Shown here piece by piece: positions 1-9,321 of a stretch of 57,656 bases of DNA. Made by a program: the position numbers and the translations under genes. Under the pieces are notes generated by a model. The model made no database searches. It had not been told where the DNA came from and saw nothing but the letters and a program-made list of their open reading frames with translations. Source of the DNA: an uncultured Fusobacterium sp. (GTDB lineage Bacteria; Fusobacteriota; Fusobacteriia; Fusobacteriales; Fusobacteriaceae); assembly GCA_900541465.1 (NCBI GenBank), contig UQJY01000008.1, positions 1 to 57,656 of the forward strand, in the 5' to 3' direction. Positions within the stretch are counted from its first letter, which is position 1. Every line of letters starts with the position of its first letter.

Positions 1-71
1 CTTTGGGAGGATAGGAACTTGCCAATCTTTTTTTATTTAAGAGTTGTTTATATGATTCTTTTTTTTATTTG

Positions 72-100
72 TTGACTTAAAATTTTTATTCTGCTAGGAT
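72..100 (+). promoter_or_regulatory. Promoter of the C45-like hydrolase gene
   Basis: A -35 TTGACT (72-77), a 17-bp spacer and a -10 TAGGAT (95-100) preceded by TG at 92-93, so the -10 is extended. It lies about 50 bp upstream of the start at 153. Bases 1-71 are AT-rich and show no gene. Confidence 0.65.
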
Positions 101-152
101 TGAAATATAGGAACGTTCTTATAAAATTAAATATTTTGAGGAGCGTGATTTT

Positions 153-1163
153 ATGTATCACTCAAGATTTAAAGGAAGTCATTATGAAGCTGGTTATAAA
201 TGGGGTAAGTCTGTATTAAAAAATAAAGGAAAAATTACAGACTGTCATACTTTTAAGATTACAAAAGAAAGAAAAGATTTTGCAAAAGAATGTATTTCTG
301 TTTATAAAAAATATTTTCCTGAAATTTTAGATGAAATAAAGGGAATTGCAGATGGACAAAAAATATCATATGAAGATTTATATACTTTTTTATTTAGTAT
401 GTATTGCTTTGAATTTGAAAATAAATGTACATGTTTTGTAGTGAAAAAAGATGATGAAATTATTTTTGGAAGAAACAGTGATTTTTTAACAGAGATAGAG
501 AAGCTGTATGACAGCTGTTATTATAAATTAGAAGATTGTTATTCTTTTATAGGAAATACAACAGCCTTTGTTGAGATGGAAGATGGAGTCAATGAATATG
601 GGCTTGCTGCAGGTCTTACATTTGTTTATCCTAAAATAAGAAAAGCAGGATTAAATGCTGGAATGCTTGTAAGATATTTTTTAGAAAAATGCAGAACAGT
701 GAAAGATGTTTTAGAAAAAATAAAAAATCTTCCTATAGCTTCAGTACAGACTATAACTTTGGCAGATAAAACAGGGGATATGGCAGTTATCGAATGTAAT
801 CCTGAAAAAGTAAAAATAATTTATCCAGAAGAAAATTATAATTTTATAGTGTCTGCAAATAATTTTAATTCTAGGGAGATGAGAGAATATAAAAATCCTG
901 AAGGAATAGATGACTGGAACTCAGAAGAGAGATACAGAACAGCATACGAAGCTTTAAAAGAAAATAAAAATAACTGCTCTTTTGAATTTGCAGTAAATCT
1001 TCTATCAGGAAAATATGGATTTATGTGTCAATATGACAGAAAAAAGGGAGCAGATACAGTTTGGTCTTCAATCTATATTTTAAATGAAAATAAAATATAT
1101 CGTGCAGAAGGAAATCCTTCAAGAAAAAAATTTAGAGAAGATAAAAGATTAAAATTTAAATAA
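153..1163 (+). CDS. C45 family autoproteolytic acyltransferase/hydrolase-like protein
   Basis: The 336-aa product resembles the acyl-CoA:6-aminopenicillanate acyltransferase / C45 group of N-terminal nucleophile hydrolases. The key signature is KCTCF around residues 91-95, followed by GRNSDF (106-111); in this family a Cys-Thr pair followed by GRNxD carries the nucleophile, so Cys92 is the likely catalytic residue exposed by self-cleavage. No signal peptide is seen, so it is probably cytoplasmic. The ATG at 153 has GAGGAG about 8 nt upstream. It is monocistronic, with its own promoter and a terminator shared with the convergent pgk. The substrate cannot be inferred; related enzymes act on acyl amides and peptides. 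Confidence 0.75.
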   Translation: MYHSRFKGSHYEAGYKWGKSVLKNKGKITDCHTFKITKERKDFAKECISVYKKYFPEILDEIKGIADGQKISYEDLYTFLFSMYCFEFENKCTCFVVKKDDEIIFGRNSDFLTEIEKLYDSCYYKLEDCYSFIGNTTAFVEMEDGVNEYGLAAGLTFVYPKIRKAGLNAGMLVRYFLEKCRTVKDVLEKIKNLPIASVQTITLADKTGDMAVIECNPEKVKIIYPEENYNFIVSANNFNSREMREYKNPEGIDDWNSEERYRTAYEALKENKNNCSFEFAVNLLSGKYGFMCQYDRKKGADTVWSSIYILNENKIYRAEGNPSRKKFREDKRLKFK

Positions 1164-1180
1164 TTATGAATATATAAATA

Positions 1181-1216
1181 AAATTCCTGCAGTGATTATA
1201 CCGCAGGAATTTTTTA
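1181..1216. terminator. Bidirectional intrinsic terminator between the C45 gene and pgk
   Basis: A 10-bp stem AAATTCCTGC (1181-1190) / GCAGGAATTT (1203-1212) with a T run on the plus strand and an A run before the stem that serves the minus strand. It lies between two convergent genes. Confidence 0.85.
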
Positions 1217-1247
1217 TAATATTATTGAGTTGTGTTGACTAAATTAA

Positions 1248-2447
1248 TTATTTGTCTGACAAAGAAGTTACACCAGGAAGTGCTTTTCCTTCTAAGTATT
1301 CAAGAGAAGCTCCTCCACCAGTAGAGATGTGAGTAAATTTATCAGCATATCCAAGCTGCATTGCAGCAGCAGCAGAATCTCCACCACCGATTATTGTAGT
1401 AGCACCTTGTAAGTTTGCAATAGCTTCACAAACTCCGATTGTTCCTTTTGCAAAGTTAGGCATTTCAAATACACCCATTGGTCCGTTCCATACAACAGTT
1501 TTAGCAGCAGCTATTTCTTTGCTGAATAATTCTATTGTAGCAGCTCCAATGTCAAGTCCCATTTGGTCAGCAGGAATGTCATCAACAGAAACTGTTGTGT
1601 GAGCAGCATCATTGTTAAATTCTTTAGCAACAACTGTATCTATTGGAAGAACTAATTTTCCATTTGCTTTTTCAAGTAATGCTTTTGCAAGTTCAATTTT
1701 GTCTTCTTCAACAAGAGAAGTTCCAGTAGATTTTCCTAAAGCTCTTAGGAATGTAAACATCATAGCTCCACCAACAAGAACTTTGTCAGCTTTAACTAAT
1801 AAGTTTTCAATAACTCCTATTTTATCAGAAACTTTTGCTCCTCCAAGGATAGCAACTAGAGGTCTTACAGGAGAATCAACAGCATCTCCTATGAATTTTA
1901 TTTCTTTTTCCATTAAGAATCCAGCAGCAGCTTTTCCTTCTCCAATGTTTGCAGCAATACCGATGTTAGAAGCATGAGCTCTGTGAGCAGTTCCGAAAGC
2001 ATCGTTTACAAATAAGTCTCCTAAAGATGCCCAGTATTTTCCTAATTCAGGGTCATTTTTAGATTCTTTTTTACCGTCTAAATCTTCAAATCTTGTGTTT
2101 TCAAACATCATGATTTCTCCAGGTTTTAATTCGTTTACAGCAGCTTCAAGTTCAGCTCCTCTTGTTACAGGAACGAATTTAACTGGTTGTCCTAAAAGTT
2201 CTGCAAGTCTTTCAGCAGCAGGTCTTATTGATTTAGTTTTTAAATCTTCTTCAGTTTTAACTTTTCCTAAGTGAGAAAAAGCTATAACTTTTCCTCCATT
2301 TTCAAGAACGTATTTGATTGTTGGAAGAGCTGCAACGATTCTGTTGTCGTTAGTTATTTTTCCATCTTTCATAGGAACGTTGAAGTCAACTCTCATAAGA
2401 ACTTTTTTATCATTTACGTTTAAATCAGTAACGATTTTTTTTGCCAT
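1248..2447 (-). CDS. pgk: Phosphoglycerate kinase
   Basis: This 399-aa cytoplasmic glycolytic enzyme transfers phosphate between 1,3-bisphosphoglycerate and ADP. Family motifs are visible: [10 protein letters not shown] near residue 21, the sugar-phosphate-binding segment with [15 protein letters not shown] in mid-protein, and the nucleotide-site GGGDSAAA near the C terminus. The length is typical for bacteria. The start ATG has GGAGGT 8 nt upstream. It follows gap on the same strand with a 111-bp gap that contains a terminator hairpin, so expression probably combines readthrough from the strong gap promoter with any local promoter; none is obvious in the short A/T-rich leader. Confidence 0.97.
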   Translation of the reverse strand: MAKKIVTDLNVNDKKVLMRVDFNVPMKDGKITNDNRIVAALPTIKYVLENGGKVIAFSHLGKVKTEEDLKTKSIRPAAERLAELLGQPVKFVPVTRGAELEAAVNELKPGEIMMFENTRFEDLDGKKESKNDPELGKYWASLGDLFVNDAFGTAHRAHASNIGIAANIGEGKAAAGFLMEKEIKFIGDAVDSPVRPLVAILGGAKVSDKIGVIENLLVKADKVLVGGAMMFTFLRALGKSTGTSLVEEDKIELAKALLEKANGKLVLPIDTVVAKEFNNDAAHTTVSVDDIPADQMGLDIGAATIELFSKEIAAAKTVVWNGPMGVFEMPNFAKGTIGVCEAIANLQGATTIIGGGDSAAAAMQLGYADKFTHISTGGGASLEYLEGKALPGVTSLSDK

Positions 2448-2491
2448 TCTATATTACCTCCAAAAATAAAATCATATATAAAATATTTTTT

Positions 2492-2520
2492 AAAAAAAAC
2501 GGAACCAGTAAAGGTTCCGT
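2492..2520 (-). terminator. Intrinsic terminator after gap
   Basis: Read on the minus strand: an 8-bp stem ACGGAACC/GGTTCCGT (2499-2506 and 2513-2520) with a 6-nt loop, followed by eight T residues. It separates gap from pgk and may set their ratio by partial readthrough. Confidence 0.85.
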
Positions 2521-2558
2521 ATTCTTTTGTTATTTAATTTCTAACTGTTTTCAGAAAA

Positions 2559-3566
2559 CTATTTTGCTAATTCAACGAATTTTTTAAGAGTTCTGATTAA
2601 TTGAGAAGTGTAAGACATTTCGTTGTCATACCAAGCAACAGTTTTAACTAATTGTTTGTCTCCAACTGTCATTACTTTAGTTTGAGTTGCATCGAATAAT
2701 GATCCGTAGTTGATTCCGATGATGTCGCTAGATACTAGAGGCTCTTCAGTGTATCCGAAAGATTCAGTAGAAGCAGCTTTCATAGCAGCGTTTACTTCTT
2801 CAACTGTAACTGGTTTTTCAAGTACAGTTACTAATTCTGTTATTGATCCAGTGATTACAGGAACTCTTTGAGCAGCTCCGTCTAATTTTCCTTTTAATTC
2901 AGGGATAACTAATCCGATTGCTTTTGCAGCTCCAGTTGTGTTAGGAACGATGTTTGCAGCAGCAGCTCTTGCTCTTCTTAAGTCTCCTTTTTTATGTGGA
3001 GCGTCAAGTGTGTTTTGGTCGTTTGTGTAAGCGTGGATAGTTGTCATTAATCCTTCAACGATTCCAAAGTTGTCTTGTAATGCTTTAGCCATTGGTGCTA
3101 AACAGTTAGTTGTACAAGAAGCTCCTGATATAACTGTTTCAGTTCCGTCTAATATATTGTCGTTTACGTTGTAAACTATTGTTTTAAGATCTCCAGTAGC
3201 AGGTGCAGAGATAACTACTTTTTTAGCTCCTGCAGCTATATGTTCTTCAGCTTTTTCTTTTTTAGTGAAGAATCCAGTACATTCAAGAACTACGTCTACG
3301 TTTAATTCTCCCCAAGGTAAATCTTTTGGACTAGCTTGTGCACAAACTTTGATTTCGTGTCCGTTAACAACGAATCCTCCGTCTACAACTTCTATTGTTC
3401 CGTTGAATCTTCCTTGTGCTGAGTCATATTTGAATAGGTGAGCTAGAGTTTGAGCATCTGTTAAGTCGTTGATTGCTACCACGTCAAATTCAGGGTTTTC
3501 AATCATTAATCTTAATGCTAATCTTCCAATTCTTCCAAATCCGTTAATTGCTACTTTAACTGCCAT
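2559..3566 (-). CDS. gap: Glyceraldehyde-3-phosphate dehydrogenase (NAD-dependent, type I)
   Basis: The 335-aa glycolytic dehydrogenase converts glyceraldehyde-3-phosphate, NAD and phosphate to 1,3-bisphosphoglycerate. The N-terminal Rossmann motif INGFGRIGR (residues 8-16) and the active-site segment [12 protein letters not shown] with catalytic Cys151 are intact. The length is standard for class I enzymes. The ATG at 3566 is preceded by AAGGAGG. It has a near-perfect consensus promoter (3628-3656) and is followed by an intrinsic terminator before pgk. Codon choice is of the highly expressed type. No second gap paralogue is seen in the window. Confidence 0.97.
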   Translation of the reverse strand: MAVKVAINGFGRIGRLALRLMIENPEFDVVAINDLTDAQTLAHLFKYDSAQGRFNGTIEVVDGGFVVNGHEIKVCAQASPKDLPWGELNVDVVLECTGFFTKKEKAEEHIAAGAKKVVISAPATGDLKTIVYNVNDNILDGTETVISGASCTTNCLAPMAKALQDNFGIVEGLMTTIHAYTNDQNTLDAPHKKGDLRRARAAAANIVPNTTGAAKAIGLVIPELKGKLDGAAQRVPVITGSITELVTVLEKPVTVEEVNAAMKAASTESFGYTEEPLVSSDIIGINYGSLFDATQTKVMTVGDKQLVKTVAWYDNEMSYTSQLIRTLKKFVELAK

Positions 3567-3627
3567 TTTGTTTCCTCCTTAAATTTACATTTATAATAAT
3601 TTTTTTATTTGCATCATTTATACTTAG

Positions 3628-3656
3628 ATTATAGTGTTTTATTTTAGGTTTGTCAA
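3628..3656 (-). promoter_or_regulatory. Consensus sigma-70-type promoter of gap
   Basis: On the minus strand TTGACA (3651-3656), exactly 17 bp, then TATAAT (3628-3633): a full consensus match. The predicted 5' untranslated region is about 55 nt. Confidence 0.92.
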
Positions 3657-3693
3657 TTTTCATACAGATTAAAATTAACCATTTTTGTGGTCA

Positions 3694-4563
3694 CTATTTG
3701 ACACCTATGATATTTTTCATATCATCAGGAAGACCAATTTCGATAATTTTTTGCTCATGAGTGTCAATATCAGTATATATAAACTTATAGGAATGAAGAA
3801 GCTGACGTTTTATATCTGGATTTTCTTTTCCGTAAAGATGGTCTCCTAAAATTGGGTGTCCTTCAAGTGAAAGATGAACTCTTATCTGGTGTGTACGTCC
3901 TGTGAAAAGTTCAAGTTCAACCAGTGTAAGATTTTTTTCTGGAAATCTTTCAATAACTTTTACCTTTGTTTTAGCTTCCTGTCCGCCGTTTTCAACAGAA
4001 AGTTCTTCCCTTTTAATATTATCCCCGACTCTTCCTATTTGTCTTTCTATAAAAAATTCATCTTTTTCAATAATACCTTCACATATTGCCAGATAAAATT
4101 TTCTGATTTCGGCTTTCTCTTGAAGAAAAGCCTGAGCAAAAGCATTTTTTGCAACTACAATAAGACCAGATGTATTCATATCAAGACGGTTATAAAATCT
4201 TGGTACTTGAATTTTTCCTGTCGCTTTAAAAAGATAATCAACAACACCATTTGCAAGTGTTATATCTGTTTTCTTTAAAGTGGGGTGGACTACAACATTT
4301 GCATCTTTGTTTATAATAAGAAGATTTTTATCTTCAAAAACAATTTTTAAATCCATTGGAATAGGCTGAATGTTTGTTCCTTTTTCCTGTTCAACTACAA
4401 CCAGACGATTTAATTTTTTTATTTTTTTATCAAGACGGACTTTTTTACCATTAAGATAAATTTCTGCATTTCTTAATCCTCTTGAAGAATATCCTTTTAC
4501 TTCTTTCAAATAATCTGACACTTTAAAATTATTATATTCCGGTTCGATAATAAATTTTTTCAT
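3694..4563 (-). CDS. RluA family pseudouridine synthase (first of two)
   Basis: This 289-aa protein has an N-terminal S4-type RNA-binding region (residues about 13-60) and an RluA catalytic domain. The active-site motif RLDMNTSG carries the catalytic Asp, and the C-terminal GRTHQIRVHL is the family signature. It isomerises uridine to pseudouridine in rRNA or tRNA, most likely 23S rRNA by analogy with RluD-type enzymes; the exact target cannot be read from sequence. AAGGAG lies upstream of the ATG. It appears monocistronic. A paralogue lies at 40381-41262. Confidence 0.88.
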   Translation of the reverse strand: MKKFIIEPEYNNFKVSDYLKEVKGYSSRGLRNAEIYLNGKKVRLDKKIKKLNRLVVVEQEKGTNIQPIPMDLKIVFEDKNLLIINKDANVVVHPTLKKTDITLANGVVDYLFKATGKIQVPRFYNRLDMNTSGLIVVAKNAFAQAFLQEKAEIRKFYLAICEGIIEKDEFFIERQIGRVGDNIKREELSVENGGQEAKTKVKVIERFPEKNLTLVELELFTGRTHQIRVHLSLEGHPILGDHLYGKENPDIKRQLLHSYKFIYTDIDTHEQKIIEIGLPDDMKNIIGVK

Positions 4564-4603
4564 ATAACTCCTTTTTTATAAAGAAACTTTATTTTTCAAG
4601 AAT

Positions 4604-4632
4604 ATTATACATGATTATCATATAAATTTCTA
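4604..4632 (-). promoter_or_regulatory. Probable promoter of the first rluA-type gene
   Basis: On the minus strand TATAAT (4604-4609) directly preceded by TG, with a weak -35 TAGAAA 17 bp upstream (4627-4632). It is about 40 bp from the start codon. Confidence 0.45.
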
Positions 4633-4771
4633 ATTATAAAATATGATGCAGAAAATAAACAGCTAAAGTGTATGATATAGTGACAAAATTTTTTACTTCT
4701 ATTATAAAAATAATATTTTTTTACAAAAATGATTAAAAGTTAATCTTTTCTTTTTTTTAAATATATGCTAA

Positions 4772-4777
4772 TATAAT
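4772..4777 (+). promoter_or_regulatory. Probable -10 element of ridA
   Basis: TATAAT at 4772-4777, about 57 bp upstream of the ridA start, within a T-rich stretch with no clear -35. The 270-bp gap between the two divergent genes (4564-4833) shows only this and the minus-strand promoter. Confidence 0.45.
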
Positions 4778-4833
4778 AGGTAGAGAAACTAAGAAATTAT
4801 TAGATATGTAATTAATTCAGGAGGTATTTTATT

Positions 4834-5214
4834 ATGGCAAAAAGAATTATCAACACACCAAAAGCACCAGCAGCATTAGGACCTTACTCTCAAGCAATTG
4901 AAGTAAACGGAACTCTTTATATTTCAGGACAAATCCCATTTGTTCCAGAAACAATGACTCTAGTATCTGGCGACGTAAAAGCTCAAACTAGACAATCTCT
5001 AGAAAACTTAAAAGCTATCTTAGACGAAGCTGGATATACTTTCAACGACGTTGTTAAAGCATCTTGCTTTATTAAAGATATGAACGATTTCGCAGCTGTA
5101 AACGAAGTTTATGCTGAATACTTAGGAGAAGCTAAACCAGCTAGAGCTTGTGTAGAAGTTGCAAGACTTCCTAAAGACGTTAAAGTTGAAATCGAATTAA
5201 TCGCAGTTAAATAG
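4834..5214 (+). CDS. ridA: RidA family enamine/imine deaminase
   Basis: The 126-aa protein belongs to the YjgF/YER057c/RidA family, trimeric cytoplasmic enzymes that hydrolyse reactive 2-aminoacrylate and related enamines formed by PLP enzymes. The family pattern is intact: [11 protein letters not shown] near the N terminus, ISGQIP, and the C-terminal [19 protein letters not shown] segment with the substrate-binding Arg. The length is standard. AGGAGGT precedes the ATG. The gene is rich in AAC, GAC and TAC codons, like the str operon genes in this window and unlike its neighbours, suggesting high expression. It is monocistronic with its own terminator. Confidence 0.95.
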   Translation: MAKRIINTPKAPAALGPYSQAIEVNGTLYISGQIPFVPETMTLVSGDVKAQTRQSLENLKAILDEAGYTFNDVVKASCFIKDMNDFAAVNEVYAEYLGEAKPARACVEVARLPKDVKVEIELIAVK

Positions 5215-5240
5215 TAATTCTGTAAATTAATTTAAAATAA

Positions 5241-5267
5241 AAGGAGAGCTTCGGCTCTCTTTTTTTT
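5241..5267 (+). terminator. Intrinsic terminator of ridA with UUCG tetraloop
   Basis: Stem around GGAGAGC (5243-5249), TTCG loop (5250-5253), GCTCTCT (5254-5260), then a run of T to 5267. Confidence 0.9.
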
Positions 5268-5294
5268 GTATAAAAATAAAAATTATACTATAAT
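5266..5294 (+). promoter_or_regulatory. Probable promoter of the EamA transporter gene
   Basis: TTGTAT (5266-5271), 17 bp, TATAAT (5289-5294), immediately after the ridA terminator. The -35 is weak. It supports a start downstream at 5332. Confidence 0.5.
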
Positions 5295-5331
5295 ATATCT
5301 GGTTATTAATATAATTTTTGGAGGGAGTTCT

Positions 5332-6231
5332 GTGAATTATTTAGGGGAAAGTTTTGCTTTTATAACAGCTGTGAGCTGGGCAGTGAGTTCAATAATATTT
5401 GAAGCTGCTACAAAGAAAAGTGATAGTAAGAGTGTAAATGTAATTCGTTTGTTTTATGGTATTATTTTTCTTGGAATTATAACTTTTTTTACAAAAGGAT
5501 TATTTATTCCCAGTGATGCAGGCAGAATTAACTGGACTTTTTTAGGAATTTCTGGAATAATAGGTCTTTTCTTTGGAGATATGTTTCTATATGAGGCTTA
5601 TTTTTTAATAGGTGCAAGGCTTTCTATGCTTTTTCTTACTATGACACCTCTTATTGTTGGATTTTTCGGTTTTCTTTTTTTGGGAGAAAAATTAACTCCT
5701 CTTCAAATTGCAGCAATGTTTATAACCTGTTCTGGAATTCTTATGGTCACAATAAAGCCGAAAAATAAAAATCAGACAGAAAATACAAACGGAAGAAAAC
5801 TTACACCAAAGGGACTTCTTTTTATAATTTTGGCAGTAACTTTAGAGGCATTGGGGAATATTTTCACAAAAGTAGGGGCAAGAAATTATGATGCAGGAGC
5901 ATCAACACAGATAAGAATGATATGTGCCTTGTTTGTATTTTTATTTTATCTGACATTTACAAAAAGATGGGGAAAAGTGATAAATACAGCAAGAGATATA
6001 AAAGCCTCATCTCTTATTTTTGCAGGAACTGTTGTTTCAACTTTGGGAATAACTTTTCTTGTGGCAGCTTTTAACAGAATAAATACAGGGGTGGCTTCAA
6101 CAATTTCTTCAATGAGTCCTGTTATAATAATTCCTATTTCTGTTTTAGTTTTTAAAGAGAAAGTAAAATTTAAAGAGATATTAGGGGCGGTTATTTCTGT
6201 AATGGGAATAGCGATATTCTTTTTAAAATAA
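5332..6231 (+). CDS. EamA/DMT superfamily transporter
   Basis: A 299-aa inner-membrane protein with about ten hydrophobic segments arranged as two EamA repeats, the drug/metabolite transporter fold. The second half repeats features of the first, ending in a segment rich in Ser/Pro and Gly (SSMSPVIIIPISVLVF). I place the start at GTG 5332, with GGAGGG at 5320-5325. An earlier in-frame TTG at 5266 would lie in the ridA terminator and upstream of the apparent promoter, so it is rejected. The substrate is unknown; members export amino acids, metabolites or drugs. A terminator shared with the convergent regulator gene follows. Confidence 0.85.
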   Translation: MNYLGESFAFITAVSWAVSSIIFEAATKKSDSKSVNVIRLFYGIIFLGIITFFTKGLFIPSDAGRINWTFLGISGIIGLFFGDMFLYEAYFLIGARLSMLFLTMTPLIVGFFGFLFLGEKLTPLQIAAMFITCSGILMVTIKPKNKNQTENTNGRKLTPKGLLFIILAVTLEALGNIFTKVGARNYDAGASTQIRMICALFVFLFYLTFTKRWGKVINTARDIKASSLIFAGTVVSTLGITFLVAAFNRINTGVASTISSMSPVIIIPISVLVFKEKVKFKEILGAVISVMGIAIFFLK

Positions 6232-6256
6232 AAAAGTGGAAATAACCACTTTTTTA
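6231..6256. terminator. Bidirectional terminator between the EamA gene and the sigma-54 activator gene
   Basis: AAAAAGTGG (6231-6239) pairs with CCACTTTTT (6246-6254) around a 6-nt loop. A/T runs on both sides serve both convergent genes. Confidence 0.85.
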
Positions 6257-8020
6257 TTTTATATTATATTTTTTCATTTTTCTATAAAGGGTAGTAAGCC
6301 CTATATTCATTTTTTCTGAGATATATTTTTTTCCGTCAGTATCATTTCCATAAACAGAAAGAGCTTTTTCAATATATTTTTTCTCAATATCTTCAAAATT
6401 ATCAAGAGTCATATCATCTTTAAAAATAACTTTATCTGCTGAAGAAAAATTCTTTTCAGAAATATTTAAAATATTTTCTGGAAGCATTTTTTTAGTGATA
6501 ACTCCGTCTTCGCTGCTCATATTAATCATAAGCTCAATGACATTTTCAAGTTCTCTCACATTTCCAGGCCAGTTGTATTCAGTAAGAGCTGTAAGCACAT
6601 CTTTTTCTATTGTATGAACAAATTTATCAGAAATTTTGTTGTATTTATAAATAAGATTATTTATTATTGGGATAATGTCTTCTTTTCTTTCTCTTAAAGG
6701 GAGAATAGAAATTGGAATAACATTTAATCTGTAATATAAATCACTTCTAAATTTTTTTTCTTTTATATTTTTTATAAGGTCAACATTTGTTGCAGCAATA
6801 ATTCTGATATTTAAATCAATACTTTTATTTGAACCTATTCTTTCAATTTTTTTATCCTGAATAACTCTTAAAAGTTTTGCCTGAAGATAAAGGGGCATAT
6901 CCCCTATTTCATCAAGAAAAATTACTCCGTTATTGGCAAGTTCAAATTTACCCATACGGCCGTTTTGATTTGCTCCTGTAAAAGCTCCCTTTACATAACC
7001 GAAAAGTTCGCTCTCAAGAAGTGTATCTGGAATGGCAGAACAATTTATAACAACAAAAGGCTTATCTTTTCTATTTCCTTGATTGTGAAGAGAACGGGCA
7101 ACAAGTTCTTTTCCTGTTCCGCTTTCTCCTGTAATAAGAACAGTTGATGTGCTGTCAGCAACTTTTTTTATATTTTCTTTTAACTGTATAGTGGCAGGGG
7201 AATTTCCTATAATATTATCTAAGGTAATTGTATTGTCGGCATTTGCAATTTCCACAATACTGCTGTTAATTTTTTGAATGTCATCAAAAAGAAAAGCATT
7301 TGCTTTTTTACTGTTTGGAAGAGCCAGAGGAATAATTTTTCCTGCAACATTATACTCACTATTTTCTATGAAAAGTTTAAAAACTTCTTCATTCATAATA
7401 GTTTCGTTCTGGCTTATAAGTTTTAAATTTTTTCCAAGAGGAGATGCAGTAAGTTTTAATTTTTTTAAGCCAATATTATTGACCATAAGAATAATATCAT
7501 TGCAGTTGCTTACAATAACTCCCTTTGCCATATTATTAAAAATCTGGTTAAAAGTTTCTTCTCTCTCTTTTTGAGATGCTTCTTCCTGATACTCATAAAA
7601 TTTTATCCCGATAAATTCAGCTATCTGTTTTGTAAAATTAAGATATGAATCAAGGGCATTTAAGATTTTTTCTTTCTGCTCGTCATTAAAGCACACAAGC
7701 CCTAAAACTCCAACAATTTCATCACGGCAGTAAATAGGTGTAGCGATTTCAAGTTTTTCACGGCATCTGTTTTTGTCGAGACATTCACTGCAGAGTTCAT
7801 GCTGTCTGGGATTTCTTATTATATTTGTTTTTCCTGTTTTAAGTGTGTTCTGGTAAACACTTCCAAGAGCCAAGACCCCTTCAATATTTTTATAAAGACC
7901 AGTTCCTGTAACTCTTCTCATATTTTTATCAACAATTCCAACGTCAACATTTATAAGGCTGGTAATGACATTTGCATATTTTTTTACATGCTCTTTTATA
8001 TCAATCAGAGAATTTTCCAT
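6254..8020 (-). CDS. Sigma-54-dependent transcriptional activator (enhancer-binding protein)
   Basis: The 588-aa regulator has an N-terminal sensory region (about 1-140), a PAS-like segment (about 155-260), a central AAA+ domain and a C-terminal Fis-type helix-turn-helix. Walker A GESGTGKE is at 298-305, the sigma-54-contacting loop GAFTGA at 345-350 and Walker B IFLDEIGD at 367-374, all intact, so it should remodel RNA polymerase-sigma-54. The sensor has a four-cysteine cluster, C77-x2-C80-x5-C86-x11-C98, that could bind a metal or iron-sulfur centre. GGAGG precedes the ATG. It starts 18 nt after rpoN and is the last gene of that operon. Its regulon is not identifiable here. Confidence 0.9.
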   Translation of the reverse strand: MENSLIDIKEHVKKYANVITSLINVDVGIVDKNMRRVTGTGLYKNIEGVLALGSVYQNTLKTGKTNIIRNPRQHELCSECLDKNRCREKLEIATPIYCRDEIVGVLGLVCFNDEQKEKILNALDSYLNFTKQIAEFIGIKFYEYQEEASQKEREETFNQIFNNMAKGVIVSNCNDIILMVNNIGLKKLKLTASPLGKNLKLISQNETIMNEEVFKLFIENSEYNVAGKIIPLALPNSKKANAFLFDDIQKINSSIVEIANADNTITLDNIIGNSPATIQLKENIKKVADSTSTVLITGESGTGKELVARSLHNQGNRKDKPFVVINCSAIPDTLLESELFGYVKGAFTGANQNGRMGKFELANNGVIFLDEIGDMPLYLQAKLLRVIQDKKIERIGSNKSIDLNIRIIAATNVDLIKNIKEKKFRSDLYYRLNVIPISILPLRERKEDIIPIINNLIYKYNKISDKFVHTIEKDVLTALTEYNWPGNVRELENVIELMINMSSEDGVITKKMLPENILNISEKNFSSADKVIFKDDMTLDNFEDIEKKYIEKALSVYGNDTDGKKYISEKMNIGLTTLYRKMKKYNIK

Positions 8021-8038
8021 TGTTATCCTCCTGTTTTA

Positions 8039-9286
8039 TTAATCAGTTAATTTTCTTTTGTGGGCAGGTTTTATCCCAAGCTCCTCACGATATTTTACAA
8101 CAGTTCTTCTTGCAATTTTCAGATTTTCTTTTTCAAGGAGAAGAGCAATTTCATTATCATGAAGAGGGTTGTATCTGTCTTCATTTAAAATGAGTTCTTC
8201 AATTTTTTCTTTAACAAAAAGTTTTTTATTATCGATAATAAACATATCTTTTACCCGTTTCATTCCTCGTTCAGTAAGAATATATTTATTTTTTATTGCT
8301 CTTGAAACAGTGGAATCATGGATTTTTAAAATTGAAGATATATCTTTTAATGTAAGAGAATTAAGTTTTCCTTCGGGGTTTGAAAAATATTCATACTGTT
8401 TTTCAAGAATAATATCTAAAATACTTTTTAAAGTGAGCTGTCTTTTTTCAATGCACCTTATAATATTATTTGCTGAATTAAAATAATTTTTCATTTCTCC
8501 GCTGATTTCCTGAGCATTTTCAAGGGATTTTAATTTAAGTTTAGGAATATTTTTTTCAGACATGACAACAACATATTTTCCTCCGATATTTTTAATTTCA
8601 GCATCAGGCTCAATATATCTTATTGTATCTCCCATATAAAATCCTCTTGAAGGAAAAGGATTAAGAGAACGGATTATTTTTAAATATTCAACTACATATT
8701 CTTCAGTGATATTAAGTTTTGAACAGATGATGTCATATTTTGAAGAGGCAAGCTCCTGCATAAAATGTGTGATTATATATTCAAGTTTCTGGTCGTTGAT
8801 ATTTTTTTTATGGAGCTGAATGATAAGGCACTCTTCCAGATTTTTTGCTCCTATACCTATAGGTTCAAGGCTTTTTACAATCTCTATGGCTTTATCAATA
8901 TCTTTAAGTGGAAAACCGCAGGCAGATTTAAGCTCCTCTCTTGTTACAGTAAGAAATCCTCTTTTATCGAGATTATTTACAATGAATGTGCATAGAAATC
9001 TCATCTCTTTGCTTATTTTTAAAAATCCAAGCTGTTCTTCCAGAAAATCAATAAGATTTTTTTCCTCGCTTATAAAATCAAAAGGAGATGACTCCTCAGA
9101 ATCATCACCTTTAGAACTGTAATTTTTAGAAGAAAAATCAATTTCTAAAAGAGGATTTTTAGAAAATTCTTTTTCTATAAATTTTTCTAAATCCATAGAG
9201 GACATTTCAAGAACGTTAAGAGAAAGTTTCATCTCCTGAGTAAGAATAAGTTTTAATTCCTGTTTTATATTAAGTGAAAAATCCAA
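8039..9286 (-). CDS. rpoN: RNA polymerase sigma-54 factor
   Basis: The 415-aa sigma factor has the Gln/Leu-rich N-terminal activator-interacting region (LTQEMKLSLNVLEM near residue 15), the core-binding domain, and the C-terminal RpoN box ARRTVVKYRE (about 392-401) that reads the -24 element. It directs transcription from -24/-12 promoters and needs activators such as the one encoded just downstream. The start is TTG at 9286 with AGGAGG 7 nt upstream; no better ATG exists. It lies 35 bp after the lipoprotein gene and 18 bp before the activator gene with no terminator between, so the three probably form one operon. Confidence 0.95.
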   Translation of the reverse strand: MDFSLNIKQELKLILTQEMKLSLNVLEMSSMDLEKFIEKEFSKNPLLEIDFSSKNYSSKGDDSEESSPFDFISEEKNLIDFLEEQLGFLKISKEMRFLCTFIVNNLDKRGFLTVTREELKSACGFPLKDIDKAIEIVKSLEPIGIGAKNLEECLIIQLHKKNINDQKLEYIITHFMQELASSKYDIICSKLNITEEYVVEYLKIIRSLNPFPSRGFYMGDTIRYIEPDAEIKNIGGKYVVVMSEKNIPKLKLKSLENAQEISGEMKNYFNSANNIIRCIEKRQLTLKSILDIILEKQYEYFSNPEGKLNSLTLKDISSILKIHDSTVSRAIKNKYILTERGMKRVKDMFIIDNKKLFVKEKIEELILNEDRYNPLHDNEIALLLEKENLKIARRTVVKYREELGIKPAHKRKLTD

Positions 9287-9321
9287 AATTATCCTCCTCT
9301 TTAAAAATTTTTAAAATTACT

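Noticed and set aside
5266..5331. Upstream TTG start for the EamA transporter adding 22 residues
   Set aside because: It lies in the T run of the ridA terminator and upstream of the -10, has no Shine-Dalgarno, and GTG 5332 has GGAGGG at good spacing.
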